Assembly: GCA_964575185.1 (NCBI GenBank)
Contig: CAZNPW010000009.1
Coordinates: 1-64,000, forward strand
Direction of reading: 5' to 3'
Source of the DNA: CAZNPW01 sp964575185
GTDB taxonomy: Bacteria > Pseudomonadota > Alphaproteobacteria > Rhodobacterales > Rhodobacteraceae
Length of the DNA stretch: 64,000 bases
This document shows, one piece after another, positions 1 through 9,109 of the stretch. Below the pieces are notes generated by a model, which was not told where the DNA came from, searched no databases, and was given only the letters and a program-made list of their open reading frames with translations. The stretch's first letter is position 1, and each line of letters begins with the position of its first letter. Both the position numbers and the translations under genes were made by a program.

Positions 1-1489
1 GACATCGTGTGACGCCATCGTCATCGGCGCGGGGCCGAACGGGCTGGCCGTAGCCTTCCGGCTGGCGAAGGCCGGGCGACGGGTGGTGGTGATCGACGGC
101 GCAGCCCCGGCGGTGCCGCTCGCGCCGGGGTTCGCCGCGCCGGGGGTCGCGCATCTGGCGTGGAACCTCGACCCGCGGGTGGCGGCGGGGATGGACCTGC
201 ACCGCCACGGCCTGGCCTGGGCCGATGCGAACCTGGCGACCACCGCGCTGTCGGCCACCGGCGATCACCTGCGGCTCGACGGTCCGGCGGGGCTGCGGCT
301 GTCGCGCGCCGATCCGGGATGGGCGGAGCTGCGGGCGCGGATGCTGCGCTTTGCCGCCGTGCTCGCGCCGTTGCGGCAGATGGCCCCGCCGCGGCTGGCG
401 CGGGGGGCGGGGAACCCGGTCGTGAAGCTTGCCGGGGTGGCGCTGCGGGCGCGGCTGATGGGCACCGCCGACTTCCGCGAGCTGCTGCGGGTGTGGCTCA
501 CCAACCTGCACGACGCGCTGAACGACGAGCTGACCGACCCGGGCCTGAAGGGCGTGCTGGCCTTCGACGGCACGCTCGGGGCCTGGCTCGGGCCGCGGTC
601 GCCGAACTCGCTGCTCCTGTGGCTGGACCGATTGGCGGGTCAGGTTGAGGGGGTGCAGGGTGCCGTGGGCCTGCCGCGGGGTGGGATGGCGGGGCTGGCG
701 GCCGCGATGCTGGCCGCGGCGGTGGCGGCGGGGGTGACGGTCCGGGCGGGGACGGTGGGGCGGATCGTGGTCGGCGACCGCGTGACGGGCGTGGTGCTGG
801 CCGACGGCGCCGAGCTTGCCGCGCCGCTGGTCGTCAGCGCGATCCCGCCGCAGGACACCCTGTTGCGGCTGGTCGGGCCGCGGCACCTCGACGCCGGGCT
901 GGCGACGCGCCTTACCCATGTCAAGGCGCGCGGCGGCGCGGCGCGGCTGCGCCTGGCGCTGGCGGGCGCGCCGGATTTCCGCGGCGCGGACCTGCGGACG
1001 CGGCTGGTGATCGCGCCGTCCGAGGTCGCGGTGGAGGCGGCCTTCAACCCCGGCAAGTATGGCGAGGTGCCGAAGGCCCCGGTGATGGAGATCGTGCTCC
1101 CCTCGGCCTTCGAGGCCGGCCATGCGCCCGACGGGCAGCACCTGCTGTCGGCGACCGTCCAGTTCGCCCCCCACGCGCCGCCCGACCGCGAGGCGGCGCG
1201 GGCCGGGCTGCTGGCGGCCTGCATGGGGGTGCTGGAGGCGCACGCCCCCGGGATCGGACGGCTGGTGCTGGCGCATGACCTGCGGATGCCGTGGGAGATG
1301 CCGCAATGGCACCATGCCGAGCTGTCGGTGGAGCAGATGCTGTTCCTGCGGCCGCTGCCGGGCCTGGCGCAGTACCGCAGCCCGATCCCCGGCCTTTGGC
1401 TCGCCTCGGCCGGAACGCATCCGGGCGGGGGCGTTTCGGGGACGCCGGGGTGGAATGCCGCCGACGCCATCGCGGAGGCGGGGGCATGA
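1..1489 (+). CDS. FAD-dependent oxidoreductase (phytoene-desaturase/amine-oxidase-like), 5' partial
   Basis: The gene is cut by the left edge. The frame is open from base 2 and already encodes the dinucleotide-binding fold: DAIVIGAGPNGL, then VVVIDG about 16 residues later, so only a few N-terminal residues are missing. The first in-frame start inside the window (GTG at 83) would remove the FAD site and is not the real start. The C-terminus has the usual second FAD contact, HPGGGVSGTPGWNAA. About 495 residues are visible, normal for the CrtI/PYROXD2-like family. Its stop overlaps the next ATG (ATGA), so it is translationally coupled to the GcvT-like gene. Context favours oxidation of an amine or N-methyl intermediate over carotenoid desaturation. 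The substrate is not evident. Confidence 0.85.
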   Translation, partial: TSCDAIVIGAGPNGLAVAFRLAKAGRRVVVIDGAAPAVPLAPGFAAPGVAHLAWNLDPRVAAGMDLHRHGLAWADANLATTALSATGDHLRLDGPAGLRLSRADPGWAELRARMLRFAAVLAPLRQMAPPRLARGAGNPVVKLAGVALRARLMGTADFRELLRVWLTNLHDALNDELTDPGLKGVLAFDGTLGAWLGPRSPNSLLLWLDRLAGQVEGVQGAVGLPRGGMAGLAAAMLAAAVAAGVTVRAGTVGRIVVGDRVTGVVLADGAELAAPLVVSAIPPQDTLLRLVGPRHLDAGLATRLTHVKARGGAARLRLALAGAPDFRGADLRTRLVIAPSEVAVEAAFNPGKYGEVPKAPVMEIVLPSAFEAGHAPDGQHLLSATVQFAPHAPPDREAARAGLLAACMGVLEAHAPGIGRLVLAHDLRMPWEMPQWHHAELSVEQMLFLRPLPGLAQYRSPIPGLWLASAGTHPGGGVSGTPGWNAADAIAEAGA

Positions 1490-2634
1490 CCCTGCACCCC
1501 ACGCCCCTTCACGCCCGCACCGCGGCCCTGAACCGGCTGCAGGCCTGGGGCCCCTGGGCGGGCTATGCGACGCCCCTGAACTACGGCGACACGGCGATGG
1601 AGCATTCCGCGATCCGCAACGCGGCCAGCGTCTACGACATCTCGCCGATGATGAAATACGCGGTCCAGGGGCCGGAGGCGGAGGATTACCTGAATCGCCT
1701 GACCGTCCGCGACGTGCGCAAGCTGACGCCGGGGGGCGTGCAGTATACCGCCTGGTGCGACGACGCGGGGATGCTGATCGACGACGGGACGCTGTTCCGG
1801 CTGGGGCCAGACCGTTTTCGCCTTTGCTGCCAGGAGCGGCACCTGCCCTGGCTGCTCGATTCGGCGCGGGGCTTCGACGTGACCGTGACCGACGAGTCCG
1901 AACCTATCGCCGCGCTGTCGCTGCAGGGGCCGACCTCGGCCACGGTGCTGCGGGCGGCGGGCATCGACGTGGGCGCGCTGAAGCCCTTCCGCATGGCGAC
2001 CTTCGGCGAGGTCACGGTCTCGCGCACCGGCTTCACCGGCGATCTCGGCTACGAGCTGTGGGTCACGCGCGACGCGGCGCTGGCGCTGTGGGACCGCCTG
2101 TTCGCGGCGGGCGCGCCCTACGGGATCACGCCCGTGGGCTCGCAGGCGCTCGACATCGCGCGGATCGAGGCGGGGTTCGTCATCGCTGGGATCGACTTCA
2201 CCCCCGCGCCGCAGGCGGTGCGCGAGGATCGCCTGCGCAGCCCGCTGGCCATGGGGCTCGACTGGCTCGTTGCCTGGGACAAGGGCCATTTTACGGGCCG
2301 CCGGGCGCTGCTGGCCGAACGCGAGCGGGGACCGGAGTGGGCTTTCCTGGGCCTCGACCTCGACGGCAACATCGAGGCGGGCGGCGCGATCCTCTACCAC
2401 CGCGGGCGCACCGAGGCGGGGGTCGTGACCAGCGCCTGCTGGTCGCCGACGCTGAAGCGGTCGATCGCGCTGGCGCAGGTGCGGCGGCGCTTCGCCGCGG
2501 CGGATGCGCTGCAGGCCGACATCTACGCGCTGCGCGAGGGGCACTATGCCCGCCGCATGACCGGCGCGCGCATCGTTCCGCGCCCGTTCCTGACGCTCGA
2601 CCGCCGCCGGGCCACCCCGCCCGGCCGCTTCTGA
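1486..2634 (+). CDS. GcvT-family folate-dependent aminomethyltransferase/demethylase
   Basis: 382 residues, close to GcvT and DmdA length. The N-terminus has the GcvT pattern MEHSAIRNAASVYDISPM (about 40-57). The folate-binding core follows, with LSLQGPTSATVLRAAG and the signature SRTGFTGDLGYELWV (about 175-189). A C-terminal GcvT domain with RSPLAMGLDW comes after. Family members transfer a one-carbon unit from an N- or S-methyl donor to tetrahydrofolate. The ATG overlaps the upstream stop. The gene lies between a flavin oxidoreductase and a Rieske oxygenase, as in operons for methylated amine or betaine breakdown. It is not glycine-cleavage GcvT by context, since gcvH and gcvP are absent. 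The substrate cannot be read from the sequence. Confidence 0.88.
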   Translation: MTLHPTPLHARTAALNRLQAWGPWAGYATPLNYGDTAMEHSAIRNAASVYDISPMMKYAVQGPEAEDYLNRLTVRDVRKLTPGGVQYTAWCDDAGMLIDDGTLFRLGPDRFRLCCQERHLPWLLDSARGFDVTVTDESEPIAALSLQGPTSATVLRAAGIDVGALKPFRMATFGEVTVSRTGFTGDLGYELWVTRDAALALWDRLFAAGAPYGITPVGSQALDIARIEAGFVIAGIDFTPAPQAVREDRLRSPLAMGLDWLVAWDKGHFTGRRALLAERERGPEWAFLGLDLDGNIEAGGAILYHRGRTEAGVVTSACWSPTLKRSIALAQVRRRFAAADALQADIYALREGHYARRMTGARIVPRPFLTLDRRRATPPGRF

Positions 2635-2646
2635 GAGGAGACCGCG

Positions 2647-3861
2647 ATGACCGGGTTCCCCGTTGCCCACCTGTCCGTGCCGCCCGACTGGGACCGCCGC
2701 GGCCTGCCCGGCTGGACCTACCGCAGCCCCGCGCTGTTTGCGCTGGAACGCGAGCGGCTGTTCCTGACGCACTGGCAGGTCGCGGGCCATGAAAGCGACG
2801 TGCCGGAGCCCGGCGACTGGCTGGGGTTCGACATGCTGGGCGAGCGCGCGGTGGTGATGCGCGGGCAGGACGGCAGGCTGCGGGCCTTCCACAACCTCTG
2901 CCGCCACCGCGGCGCGCGGGTGGTGGACGGGGCGCGCGGGCATTGCAAGGGTGCCATCGTCTGCCCCTTCCACGGCTGGGTCTACAACACCGACGGCACC
3001 CTGCGCGGCCCGGCGCAGCCCGCGACCTTCGGCGCGATCGACCGGGCGGAGTTCGGGCTGAAGCCGGTGGAACTGGAGGTCTGGCATGGCTTCCTGTTCC
3101 TGCGCTTCGCCCCCGGGCCGCAGCCGGCGGTGGCCGACTGGCTCGCGCCCTTCGCGCGCGATGTCGCGGCCTACCGCAGCGCGGCCCTGGTCCCCGCGCC
3201 CGAGACCGACTGGCAGGCCGAGCTGCCGGTCAACTGGAAATCGGTGCGCGACGTCGACAACGAGGGCTACCACGTGCCGATGGCCCATCCGGGGTTGCAG
3301 GAGCTGTATGGCCGGACCTACCGCGACCTCTGCCTGGAGGACGGGCTGAGCGTCAGCCACGGCACCTTCGGCCCGGCGCCGGGGCAGTCGTGGTCGGTGC
3401 GCCGCTACGTCGCCCTCAGCCCCGAGACGGACCTGCCGCCGCACCTCGCGCGGACCTGGACCTACTATGGCCTGTTCCCCAACGCGGTTTTCGCCTTCAC
3501 CCCCGAATCGGCGCAGTTCTATCAGGAGATTCCGGTCGCCCCCGGCGTGACCCGGCTGCAGGGACGCGCCTACCGCGCGCCCGGCGAGACGCGGGCCGCG
3601 CGCGTCGCCCGCTACCTTGCGCGCCGGATCGACCGCGACACCTCGGCCGAGGACCGGCAGCTGTCGGTCTGGTCGGACGAATCCACCCGGTCGGCGGCCT
3701 TCGACGGGTTCCACCTGTCGGACCTGGAATACGGCCTGCGCCGCCACCACGACGGGCTGCGGGCGCTGATCCCGGTGATCGGCCAGGCCGCCGCCCCGCC
3801 CGAGGCCGAGATGTCACGGATCAATGACGAATTGATTTGCCCGCCGAACCAGCCCGTCTAA
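2647..3861 (+). CDS. Rieske non-haem iron oxygenase, large subunit
   Basis: 404 residues with the two-domain layout of ring-hydroxylating/quaternary-ammonium oxygenases. The Rieske [2Fe-2S] ligands are C85-x-H87 and C106-x2-H109 (CRHRG and CPFHGW). The catalytic domain shows DVDNEGYHVPMAHP, in which H209 and H214 would bind the mononuclear iron and D202/D204/E206 sit in the inter-subunit electron-transfer position. ATG is preceded by a GAGAGGAG-type ribosome site. There is no ferredoxin reductase or small subunit nearby. The single-subunit form resembles GbcA/stachydrine/carnitine-type monooxygenases that demethylate or cleave quaternary ammonium compounds, which fits the GcvT-like neighbour. 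The exact substrate is inferred, not shown. Confidence 0.88.
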   Translation: MTGFPVAHLSVPPDWDRRGLPGWTYRSPALFALERERLFLTHWQVAGHESDVPEPGDWLGFDMLGERAVVMRGQDGRLRAFHNLCRHRGARVVDGARGHCKGAIVCPFHGWVYNTDGTLRGPAQPATFGAIDRAEFGLKPVELEVWHGFLFLRFAPGPQPAVADWLAPFARDVAAYRSAALVPAPETDWQAELPVNWKSVRDVDNEGYHVPMAHPGLQELYGRTYRDLCLEDGLSVSHGTFGPAPGQSWSVRRYVALSPETDLPPHLARTWTYYGLFPNAVFAFTPESAQFYQEIPVAPGVTRLQGRAYRAPGETRAARVARYLARRIDRDTSAEDRQLSVWSDESTRSAAFDGFHLSDLEYGLRRHHDGLRALIPVIGQAAAPPEAEMSRINDELICPPNQPV

Positions 3862-3890
3862 CCTGACCGGAAACAGAGGGACGACCGCCC

Positions 3891-4991
3891 ATGCTGACCC
3901 GCCGCAAGACGCTTGCCACCCTCGGCGCGGTGCTCGCCGCCCCCGCCGTCCGCCCGGCCCGGGCGCAGGCCGGATCGGTCAACGTCTACAACTGGTCCGA
4001 CTACATCGGCGAGACGACGATCGACGATTTCCAGAGGGAAACCGGGATCACCGTCGTCTACGACATGTATGCCTCGACCGAGGAGATGCAGGCCAAGATG
4101 CTGGCCGGCTCGTCGGGCTACGACGTGGTGCTGCAGGGCGGGATCGGGATGCCGCGGCTGGTGGCGGCGGGCGTCTACCAGCCCATCGACCGCACGAAGC
4201 TGACGAACTGGGGCAACCTCGACCCCACGCTGTTGCAGACGGTGCAGGGCTTCGACCCCGGCAACACGCACGGGGTGCCCTATGCCTGGGGGTCGGTCGG
4301 CATGACCTACAACATGGACATGCTGCGCGAACGCCTGCCCGACGCCGACCCCGAGGACCTGGGCACGGTGATGGACCCGGCCAACGCGGCGAAGCTCGCC
4401 GATTGCGGGATTTCCTTCCTCGACAGCCCGACCGACGTCGGCTTCATGGTGCTGAGCTGGCTCGGCATCGACCCCTCGACCGCGGGGCCCGCCGAGTACC
4501 AGAAGATGACCGACGCCTTCGCGAAGGTCCGGCCCTATATCCAGACCTTCGACAACGCCAACTACCTCAACACCCTGCCGACGGGCGAGGTCTGCGCGGT
4601 GAACAACTGGTCGGGCGACTACAGCGTCGCCTCGACCCGCGCGAAGGAGGCGGGGCTGACGGTCAACCTGCAGTATTTCGTGCCGAAGACGGGCGCGCCC
4701 GCCTGGTTCGACCTCTGGGCCATCCCCGCCGACGCGCCGAACGTGGCGAACGCCCACGCCTTCCTCGACTACATCCTGCGGCCGCAGGTGGCGGCGGATT
4801 TCGTGAACCTGACGGGCTATGCCAGCGTGAACCTGGCCGCGAAGGCGCTGGTCCGGCCTGAGATCCTCGCCAACCCCGCCGTCTACCTCGACGCGGCGGT
4901 GCTGGCGCGCCTTTATACGCCGATGCCGCAGACCGAGGAACAGGACCGCGACATCACGCGCGCCTGGTCCACGGTCAAGACGGGGGGCTAG
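3891..4991 (+). CDS. Periplasmic spermidine/putrescine-type solute-binding protein
   Basis: 366 residues. The N-terminus is a secretion signal with a twin-arginine-like start (LTRRKTLATLG) and a probable cut after ARA. The mature start, VNVYNWSDYIGE, is the hallmark of PotD/PotF polyamine-binding proteins, and the length agrees. It delivers ligand to the ATPase and permeases encoded immediately downstream, giving the order binding protein, ATPase, permease, permease. A specificity for polyamines is not certain. Paralogues of this family bind other cationic amines, and the upstream demethylation genes suggest a methylated amine or betaine. Confidence 0.88.
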   Translation: MLTRRKTLATLGAVLAAPAVRPARAQAGSVNVYNWSDYIGETTIDDFQRETGITVVYDMYASTEEMQAKMLAGSSGYDVVLQGGIGMPRLVAAGVYQPIDRTKLTNWGNLDPTLLQTVQGFDPGNTHGVPYAWGSVGMTYNMDMLRERLPDADPEDLGTVMDPANAAKLADCGISFLDSPTDVGFMVLSWLGIDPSTAGPAEYQKMTDAFAKVRPYIQTFDNANYLNTLPTGEVCAVNNWSGDYSVASTRAKEAGLTVNLQYFVPKTGAPAWFDLWAIPADAPNVANAHAFLDYILRPQVAADFVNLTGYASVNLAAKALVRPEILANPAVYLDAAVLARLYTPMPQTEEQDRDITRAWSTVKTGG

Positions 4992-6079
4992 GTGGCCCTT
5001 CCGCCGTTCCTGCAGATCGACGGCGTCGGCAAGCGGTTCGGCACCTTCACCGCAGTCGAGGACGTGACGCTGACCATTTCGCGGGGCGAGGTCTTCGCGC
5101 TTCTGGGCGGGTCGGGCTGCGGCAAGACCACGCTTCTGCGGATGCTCGCGGGGTTCGAGGTGCCGACGGCGGGGCGCATCATGCTCGACGGGCAGGACCT
5201 GACCGGCGTGCCGCCCTGGGAGCGGCCGGTCCACATGATGTTCCAGTCCTATGCCCTCTTCCCGCACATGACGGTCGCGCAGAACGTGGGCTACGGGCTG
5301 AAGCACGAGCCGATGACGAAGGCGCAGCGCGAGGACCGGGTGCGCGCGATGCTCGACCTCGTGCAGCTGGCGGAGTTCGGGGCGCGCAAGCCGCACCAGA
5401 TCTCCGGCGGGCAGCGGCAGCGGGTCGCGCTGGCCCGCGCGCTGGCGCGGCAGCCGAAGCTGCTCTTGCTGGATGAACCGCTCGCAGCACTCGACAAGAA
5501 GCTGCGCGAGCAGACGCAGTTCGAGCTGATGGCGATCCAGGAGCGCACCGGCGTCACCTTCATCGTCGTCACCCACGACCAGGAAGAGGCGATGACGCTG
5601 GCCGACCGCATCGCGGTGATGGACCGCGGCCGCGTCCGCCAGGTCGGCCCGCCCGCGCAGGTCTACGAACACCCGGCGAGCCGCTTCGTCGCCAACTTCC
5701 TCGGCTCGGTCTCGCAGTTCGAGGGGCGGGTGACTGCGGTGTCGGGGCAGGGGCGACCGTCGACGTGCCCGCCTTCGGCGGCGCGGTCCGCACCGGCGCG
5801 ATCCCGGCATTGGTCGCGGGGGAGGCCGTGACGGTGGCGATCCGGCCCGAGAAGCTCGCGATCCACCACGACCGGCCCGAAGCCGAGAACGTGATCGCGG
5901 GCCATGTCCGCGACCTCGCCTATTTCGGCAAGGACAGCCTCTACCGCGTGGTGCTGCCCGGCGGCGACCTGCTGTCGGTCCACGCCGTCAACGCCACCCG
6001 CGCGGGCACCCGGCCCGACTGGGACGACCGCGTCTGGGTCAGCTTCGACCCCGCCGCGGCGATCCTGTTGCGCGACTGA
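4992..6079 (+). pseudogene. PotA-like ABC transporter ATPase, interrupted by a frameshift
   Basis: GTG start directly after the binding-protein stop. Frame 3 encodes a full ATPase: Walker A GGSGCGKTT (about 39-47), signature ISGGQRQR, Walker B LLLLDEP and switch histidine VVTHDQ. After FLGSVSQFEGRVTAVSGQG (about base 5753) that frame runs into low-complexity residues and stops at 5831. Frame 2 then supplies the missing regulatory (TOBE) domain, from ATVDVPAF at 5753 to the stop at 6079, including VAIRPEKLAI. One extra G in the G run at 5750-5753 would restore a single protein of about 362 residues. This may be a real inactivating deletion, a sequencing error, or a protein truncated after the ATPase domain. 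All other operon genes are intact. Confidence 0.8.
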
Positions 6080-6978
6080 TGCGCGGCGCGCTCTCGCGCT
6101 GGTTCGACCGCCGCGGCTGGGCCGACATCATCATCGCCGTGCCCTATCTGTGGCTGGTGGCGCTGTTCCTGGTGCCCTTCCTGATCGTCGTCGCGATGAG
6201 CGTCGCGACCCAGGCCCCGACCGCCCCGCCCTTCGCATTCGGCGGTGACTACTGGGCCAACTACGGGCGGCTCTTCACCGACGACCTCTACCTCCGCGCC
6301 TTCCTGATCTCGCTCGGGGTTGCGGCGGCCTCGACAATGCTGTGCCTTCTGATCGGCTATCCCATGGCGCTGGCGCTGACGCGGGTGACGCCGGCCTGGC
6401 GCAACATCCTGCTCATGCTGGTGATCCTGCCCTTCTGGACCTCGTTCCTCTTGCGCGTCTACGCCTGGATGGGGCTGATGGGCCGCAACTCCTGGTTCAA
6501 CGCGGGCCTGACCGACGCCTGGAACTGGATCAGCCCCGCGGCCTGGAACGTCGCCGCGCTGCCGATGATGAACTCGACCTTCGCGGTCATCCTGGTGATG
6601 GTCTACACCTACCTGCCCTTCATGATCCTGCCGCTTTACGCCGCGCTCGAACGGCTCGACCCGCAGCTCGACGAGGCGGCGATGGACCTCGGATCGCGCC
6701 CCTTCCGCGTCTGGCTGGACGTGACGCTGCCGCAAAGCTGGCCCGGCATCGTCGCGGGGGGGATGCTGGTCTTCATCCCTGCGGCGGGCGAGCTCGTGAT
6801 CCCCACCCTGGTCGGCGACGCCGCCCAGCCGATGATCGGCCGCGTCATCGCCGACGAGTTCAGCATGGCCCGTGACTGGCCCATGGCCTCGACCGTCGCG
6901 GTGGCGTTGCTGGTGGTGATGGTGTTGCCGACGATGATCTACAGCCGCCAGCAGGCGAAGGCGGAGGGGCGGCGATGA
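6079..6978 (+). CDS. ABC transporter permease, PotB-like
   Basis: 299 residues with about six membrane helices, starting from AVPYLWLVALFLVPFLIVV. It carries the permease EAA loop LDEAAMDLGSRPFRVWLDV (about 196-214), which docks on the ATPase. ATG overlaps the stop of the ATPase tail (TGATG). It is the first of two permeases of the spermidine/putrescine-type importer, the usual PotB position. The gene is intact, as is the second permease. Confidence 0.88.
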   Translation: MRGALSRWFDRRGWADIIIAVPYLWLVALFLVPFLIVVAMSVATQAPTAPPFAFGGDYWANYGRLFTDDLYLRAFLISLGVAAASTMLCLLIGYPMALALTRVTPAWRNILLMLVILPFWTSFLLRVYAWMGLMGRNSWFNAGLTDAWNWISPAAWNVAALPMMNSTFAVILVMVYTYLPFMILPLYAALERLDPQLDEAAMDLGSRPFRVWLDVTLPQSWPGIVAGGMLVFIPAAGELVIPTLVGDAAQPMIGRVIADEFSMARDWPMASTVAVALLVVMVLPTMIYSRQQAKAEGRR

Positions 6979-7814
6979 ACCGGCGGCCTTGGGTTTTGCT
7001 GACCGTGCTCGGCTTCGGCTTCGCCTTCTTCTACGTGCCGATCCTCTCGATGATGGTCTATTCCTTCAACGACAGTCGGCTCGCCACCGTCTGGGGCGGG
7101 TTCTCGACGCGCTGGTACGTCTCGCTCTGGTCGAACGCCCAGGTGACCTCTGCGCTGTGGCTGTCGCTGCGCATCGCGCTGGTCTCGGCCACCATCGCCA
7201 CGATCCTCGGCACCATGGCGGGCTTCGCGCTCGCCCGCTTCAGCCGGTTCCGGGGGCGGTTCGTGTTCTCGGGCCTCGTCATCGCGCCGCTGATCATGCC
7301 CGAGGTCATCACCGGCATCTCGCTTCTGATGCTGTTCATCCTGCTGGCCGAGGCCACGGGCTGGCCCGGCCAGCGCGGCTTCACCACCGTCACGCTGGCG
7401 CACATCACCTTCTCGATGGTCTTCGTCACCACCATCGTGCAGGCCCGCCTGTCCGAGGCCGACCGCGCGGTCGAGGAGGCGGCGATGGACCTGGGCTCGC
7501 GCCCCTGGCAGGTGCTGCGCGACGTGACCCTGCCGATGGCCGCGCCGGCGATCCTGGCGGGCTGGCTTCTGGCCTTCACGATCAGCCTCGATGACGTGGT
7601 CATCACGTCGTTCACCACCGGCCCGGGGGCGACGACGCTGCCGCTTCTGATCTGGTCGAAGGTCAAGCTCGGCGTCACCCCCGACATCAACGCGCTGGCC
7701 ACCCTGATGGTCCTGGCCGTGGGGGCGGGGGTCACCGCCGCCGGCTGGCTGATCGCCCGCCGCGACCGCCAGCGGCTGCGCGACGCGCGCATGGCCTACC
7801 GCGCCAATGACTGA
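6975..7814 (+). CDS. ABC transporter permease, PotC-like
   Basis: 279 residues. An N-terminal helix (LLTVLGFGFAFFYVPILSM) and further hydrophobic segments give about six helices. The EAA loop VEEAAMDLGSRPWQVLRDV (about 166-184) contacts the ATPase. ATGA overlap with the preceding permease. Family PotC/PotI, partner of the PotB-like protein. FTISLDDVVITSFTTGPG is typical of this subfamily. Confidence 0.88.
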   Translation: MNRRPWVLLTVLGFGFAFFYVPILSMMVYSFNDSRLATVWGGFSTRWYVSLWSNAQVTSALWLSLRIALVSATIATILGTMAGFALARFSRFRGRFVFSGLVIAPLIMPEVITGISLLMLFILLAEATGWPGQRGFTTVTLAHITFSMVFVTTIVQARLSEADRAVEEAAMDLGSRPWQVLRDVTLPMAAPAILAGWLLAFTISLDDVVITSFTTGPGATTLPLLIWSKVKLGVTPDINALATLMVLAVGAGVTAAGWLIARRDRQRLRDARMAYRAND

Positions 7815-8019
7815 CGGGCCGGTGACCGACGGAATCGACACCCCCCTGGGCGAACCCGGCTCCGGCCGCCTCCGCTACGCCGCCGCGATGACGCTGTATG
7901 CCGAGGGCCGCATCCCCCCGCAGGTCCTGGAGGCCTACCGCATCGCCAGCGCCCGCGACGGGACGGACCCGGCGGTGGTGATCCGGGCGATGGGGGTGGA
8001 GGCTGCCAAGCCACTGTAG
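7807..8019 (+). CDS. Small uncharacterised protein at the end of the importer operon
   Basis: 70 residues. ATG overlaps the end of the PotC-like gene by eight bases. I do not recognise a family. The central part (RLRYAAAMTLYAEGRIPP to VLEAYRI) is predicted to be helical, and there is no signal or membrane segment. Placement at the 3' end of the operon with an overlapping start suggests a real, co-translated gene. It may be a cytoplasmic accessory of the catabolic pathway, but no function can be assigned. Confidence 0.6.
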   Translation: MTDGPVTDGIDTPLGEPGSGRLRYAAAMTLYAEGRIPPQVLEAYRIASARDGTDPAVVIRAMGVEAAKPL

Positions 8020-8049
8020 TTGAAACGCGCTGATGCAAACATTTGCAGG

Positions 8050-9075
8050 TCAAGCTTGCCGTTGACGGGTTTCGGTCATCGCATTTACCCTGTTCTCGAG
8101 GTTCTTTATCCTCTTCGACTGGTCGAGACAAAGCGCCAGCAGCATTTCCAGAACTTGATTCAATACTTCCTTCTTCTCCATCGTTTCGGACTTTTCATCA
8201 GCGGCGGTGTCGAGATCAATCCCCGCAAGCGTGGCAAGCCTACTAAACATGGCTAGCCGCTGGTCCACGACAGCGGCCGCGTCACCGTAGCCGGTGATCG
8301 TCGCAAGAAGGCCGTCGAGACCTTGCGGTAGCCTTACCACGCCAAGACGCGTTGCCTGGTCAAAAGCACTTGGAAGTGTTGGAGTGCGCTCACCATTGTT
8401 GAACGCCGCTCGCAGCAGCAACTCCGGCAGCAAGGGACTTTCAAGCTCACGTCGCCCGCCGTCCGGCAGGGAAATGCCGGTCACCCCAGAGAACGATTGC
8501 AAGATGTCTGAACCCTCCTCTAGCTTGTATGTCGCGCAATTTGCAGGATATGTCTCGATCCAGTCGATCGCACCTTGGTAAAAGTCAAGCAACGGCGGCG
8601 CAGCAACAGCAAATGACCTTATCGGACCGGGATACGTTTTGTGGCGAATCCCCCATTGCTTGTAGGCTGAGACTGCCCAGGGAATGGGGTTGCGCACGAA
8701 TTGGATGATCTTGACATCGATGCCTGCCTGAAGTCGCTCGATGAATGGCCTCAGGACTCGTGCATGCTGGGTGAGCACCTCGTTGCTCAAGACAAAGGTC
8801 GTGACGCCCTGGTTTTTGTGAACTTCTTCCAGAAAGTCCCGGGTGGAAACCGCCAGTCTGCTTTGCTCCTCGACGGGATGCTGAAACAGATTGCGGAAGC
8901 CGTCCAGGGCGTCCGCATACGCGCTGCCTAGGAATGTCGGCGTCATTCCCAGATACCTTGTTCCCTGACCTGCCAGCAGACCGGATTTTTCCGCAGCGGC
9001 AAGCGTTTTCTGCAAGGACGTCGAGCCGGTTTTCCCCATGCCGACGTGCAGGATCAATGTCAGGCGTTCAACCAT
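8050..9075 (-). CDS. Sulfotransferase-family protein
   Basis: About 341 residues. The N-terminus ILHVGMGKTGSTSLQKTL (about 7-24) is the PAPS 5'-phosphosulfate-binding loop of sulfotransferases. FVRNPIPWAVSAYKQW matches the 3'-phosphate-binding strand and helix. The C-terminal 40 residues (LDQSKRIKNLENRVNAM) look like a short coiled coil. I chose ATG at 9075, with GGAG about ten bases upstream; a TTG at 9117 would add fourteen residues that overlap the glycosyltransferase gene. Base composition is visibly poorer in G+C than its neighbours. It follows two glycosyltransferase genes on the same strand, so it probably sulfates a surface polysaccharide. Confidence 0.8.
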   Translation of the reverse strand: MVERLTLILHVGMGKTGSTSLQKTLAAAEKSGLLAGQGTRYLGMTPTFLGSAYADALDGFRNLFQHPVEEQSRLAVSTRDFLEEVHKNQGVTTFVLSNEVLTQHARVLRPFIERLQAGIDVKIIQFVRNPIPWAVSAYKQWGIRHKTYPGPIRSFAVAAPPLLDFYQGAIDWIETYPANCATYKLEEGSDILQSFSGVTGISLPDGGRRELESPLLPELLLRAAFNNGERTPTLPSAFDQATRLGVVRLPQGLDGLLATITGYGDAAAVVDQRLAMFSRLATLAGIDLDTAADEKSETMEKKEVLNQVLEMLLALCLDQSKRIKNLENRVNAMTETRQRQA

Positions 9076-9109
9076 TTTTTTCCGGCTCCCATGGATAGCC
9101 TGACATGTG

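Noticed and set aside
640..3750. A very long minus-strand open frame opposite the first three genes
   Set aside because: Product is low-complexity Arg/Ala/Gly/Pro-rich with no domain; such antisense frames are normal at about 70% G+C, and the plus-strand genes carry real motifs.
8034..8047. Palindrome TGCAAACATTTGCA between two convergent genes as a terminator
   Set aside because: The stem is only six A/T-rich base pairs with no T run; too weak.
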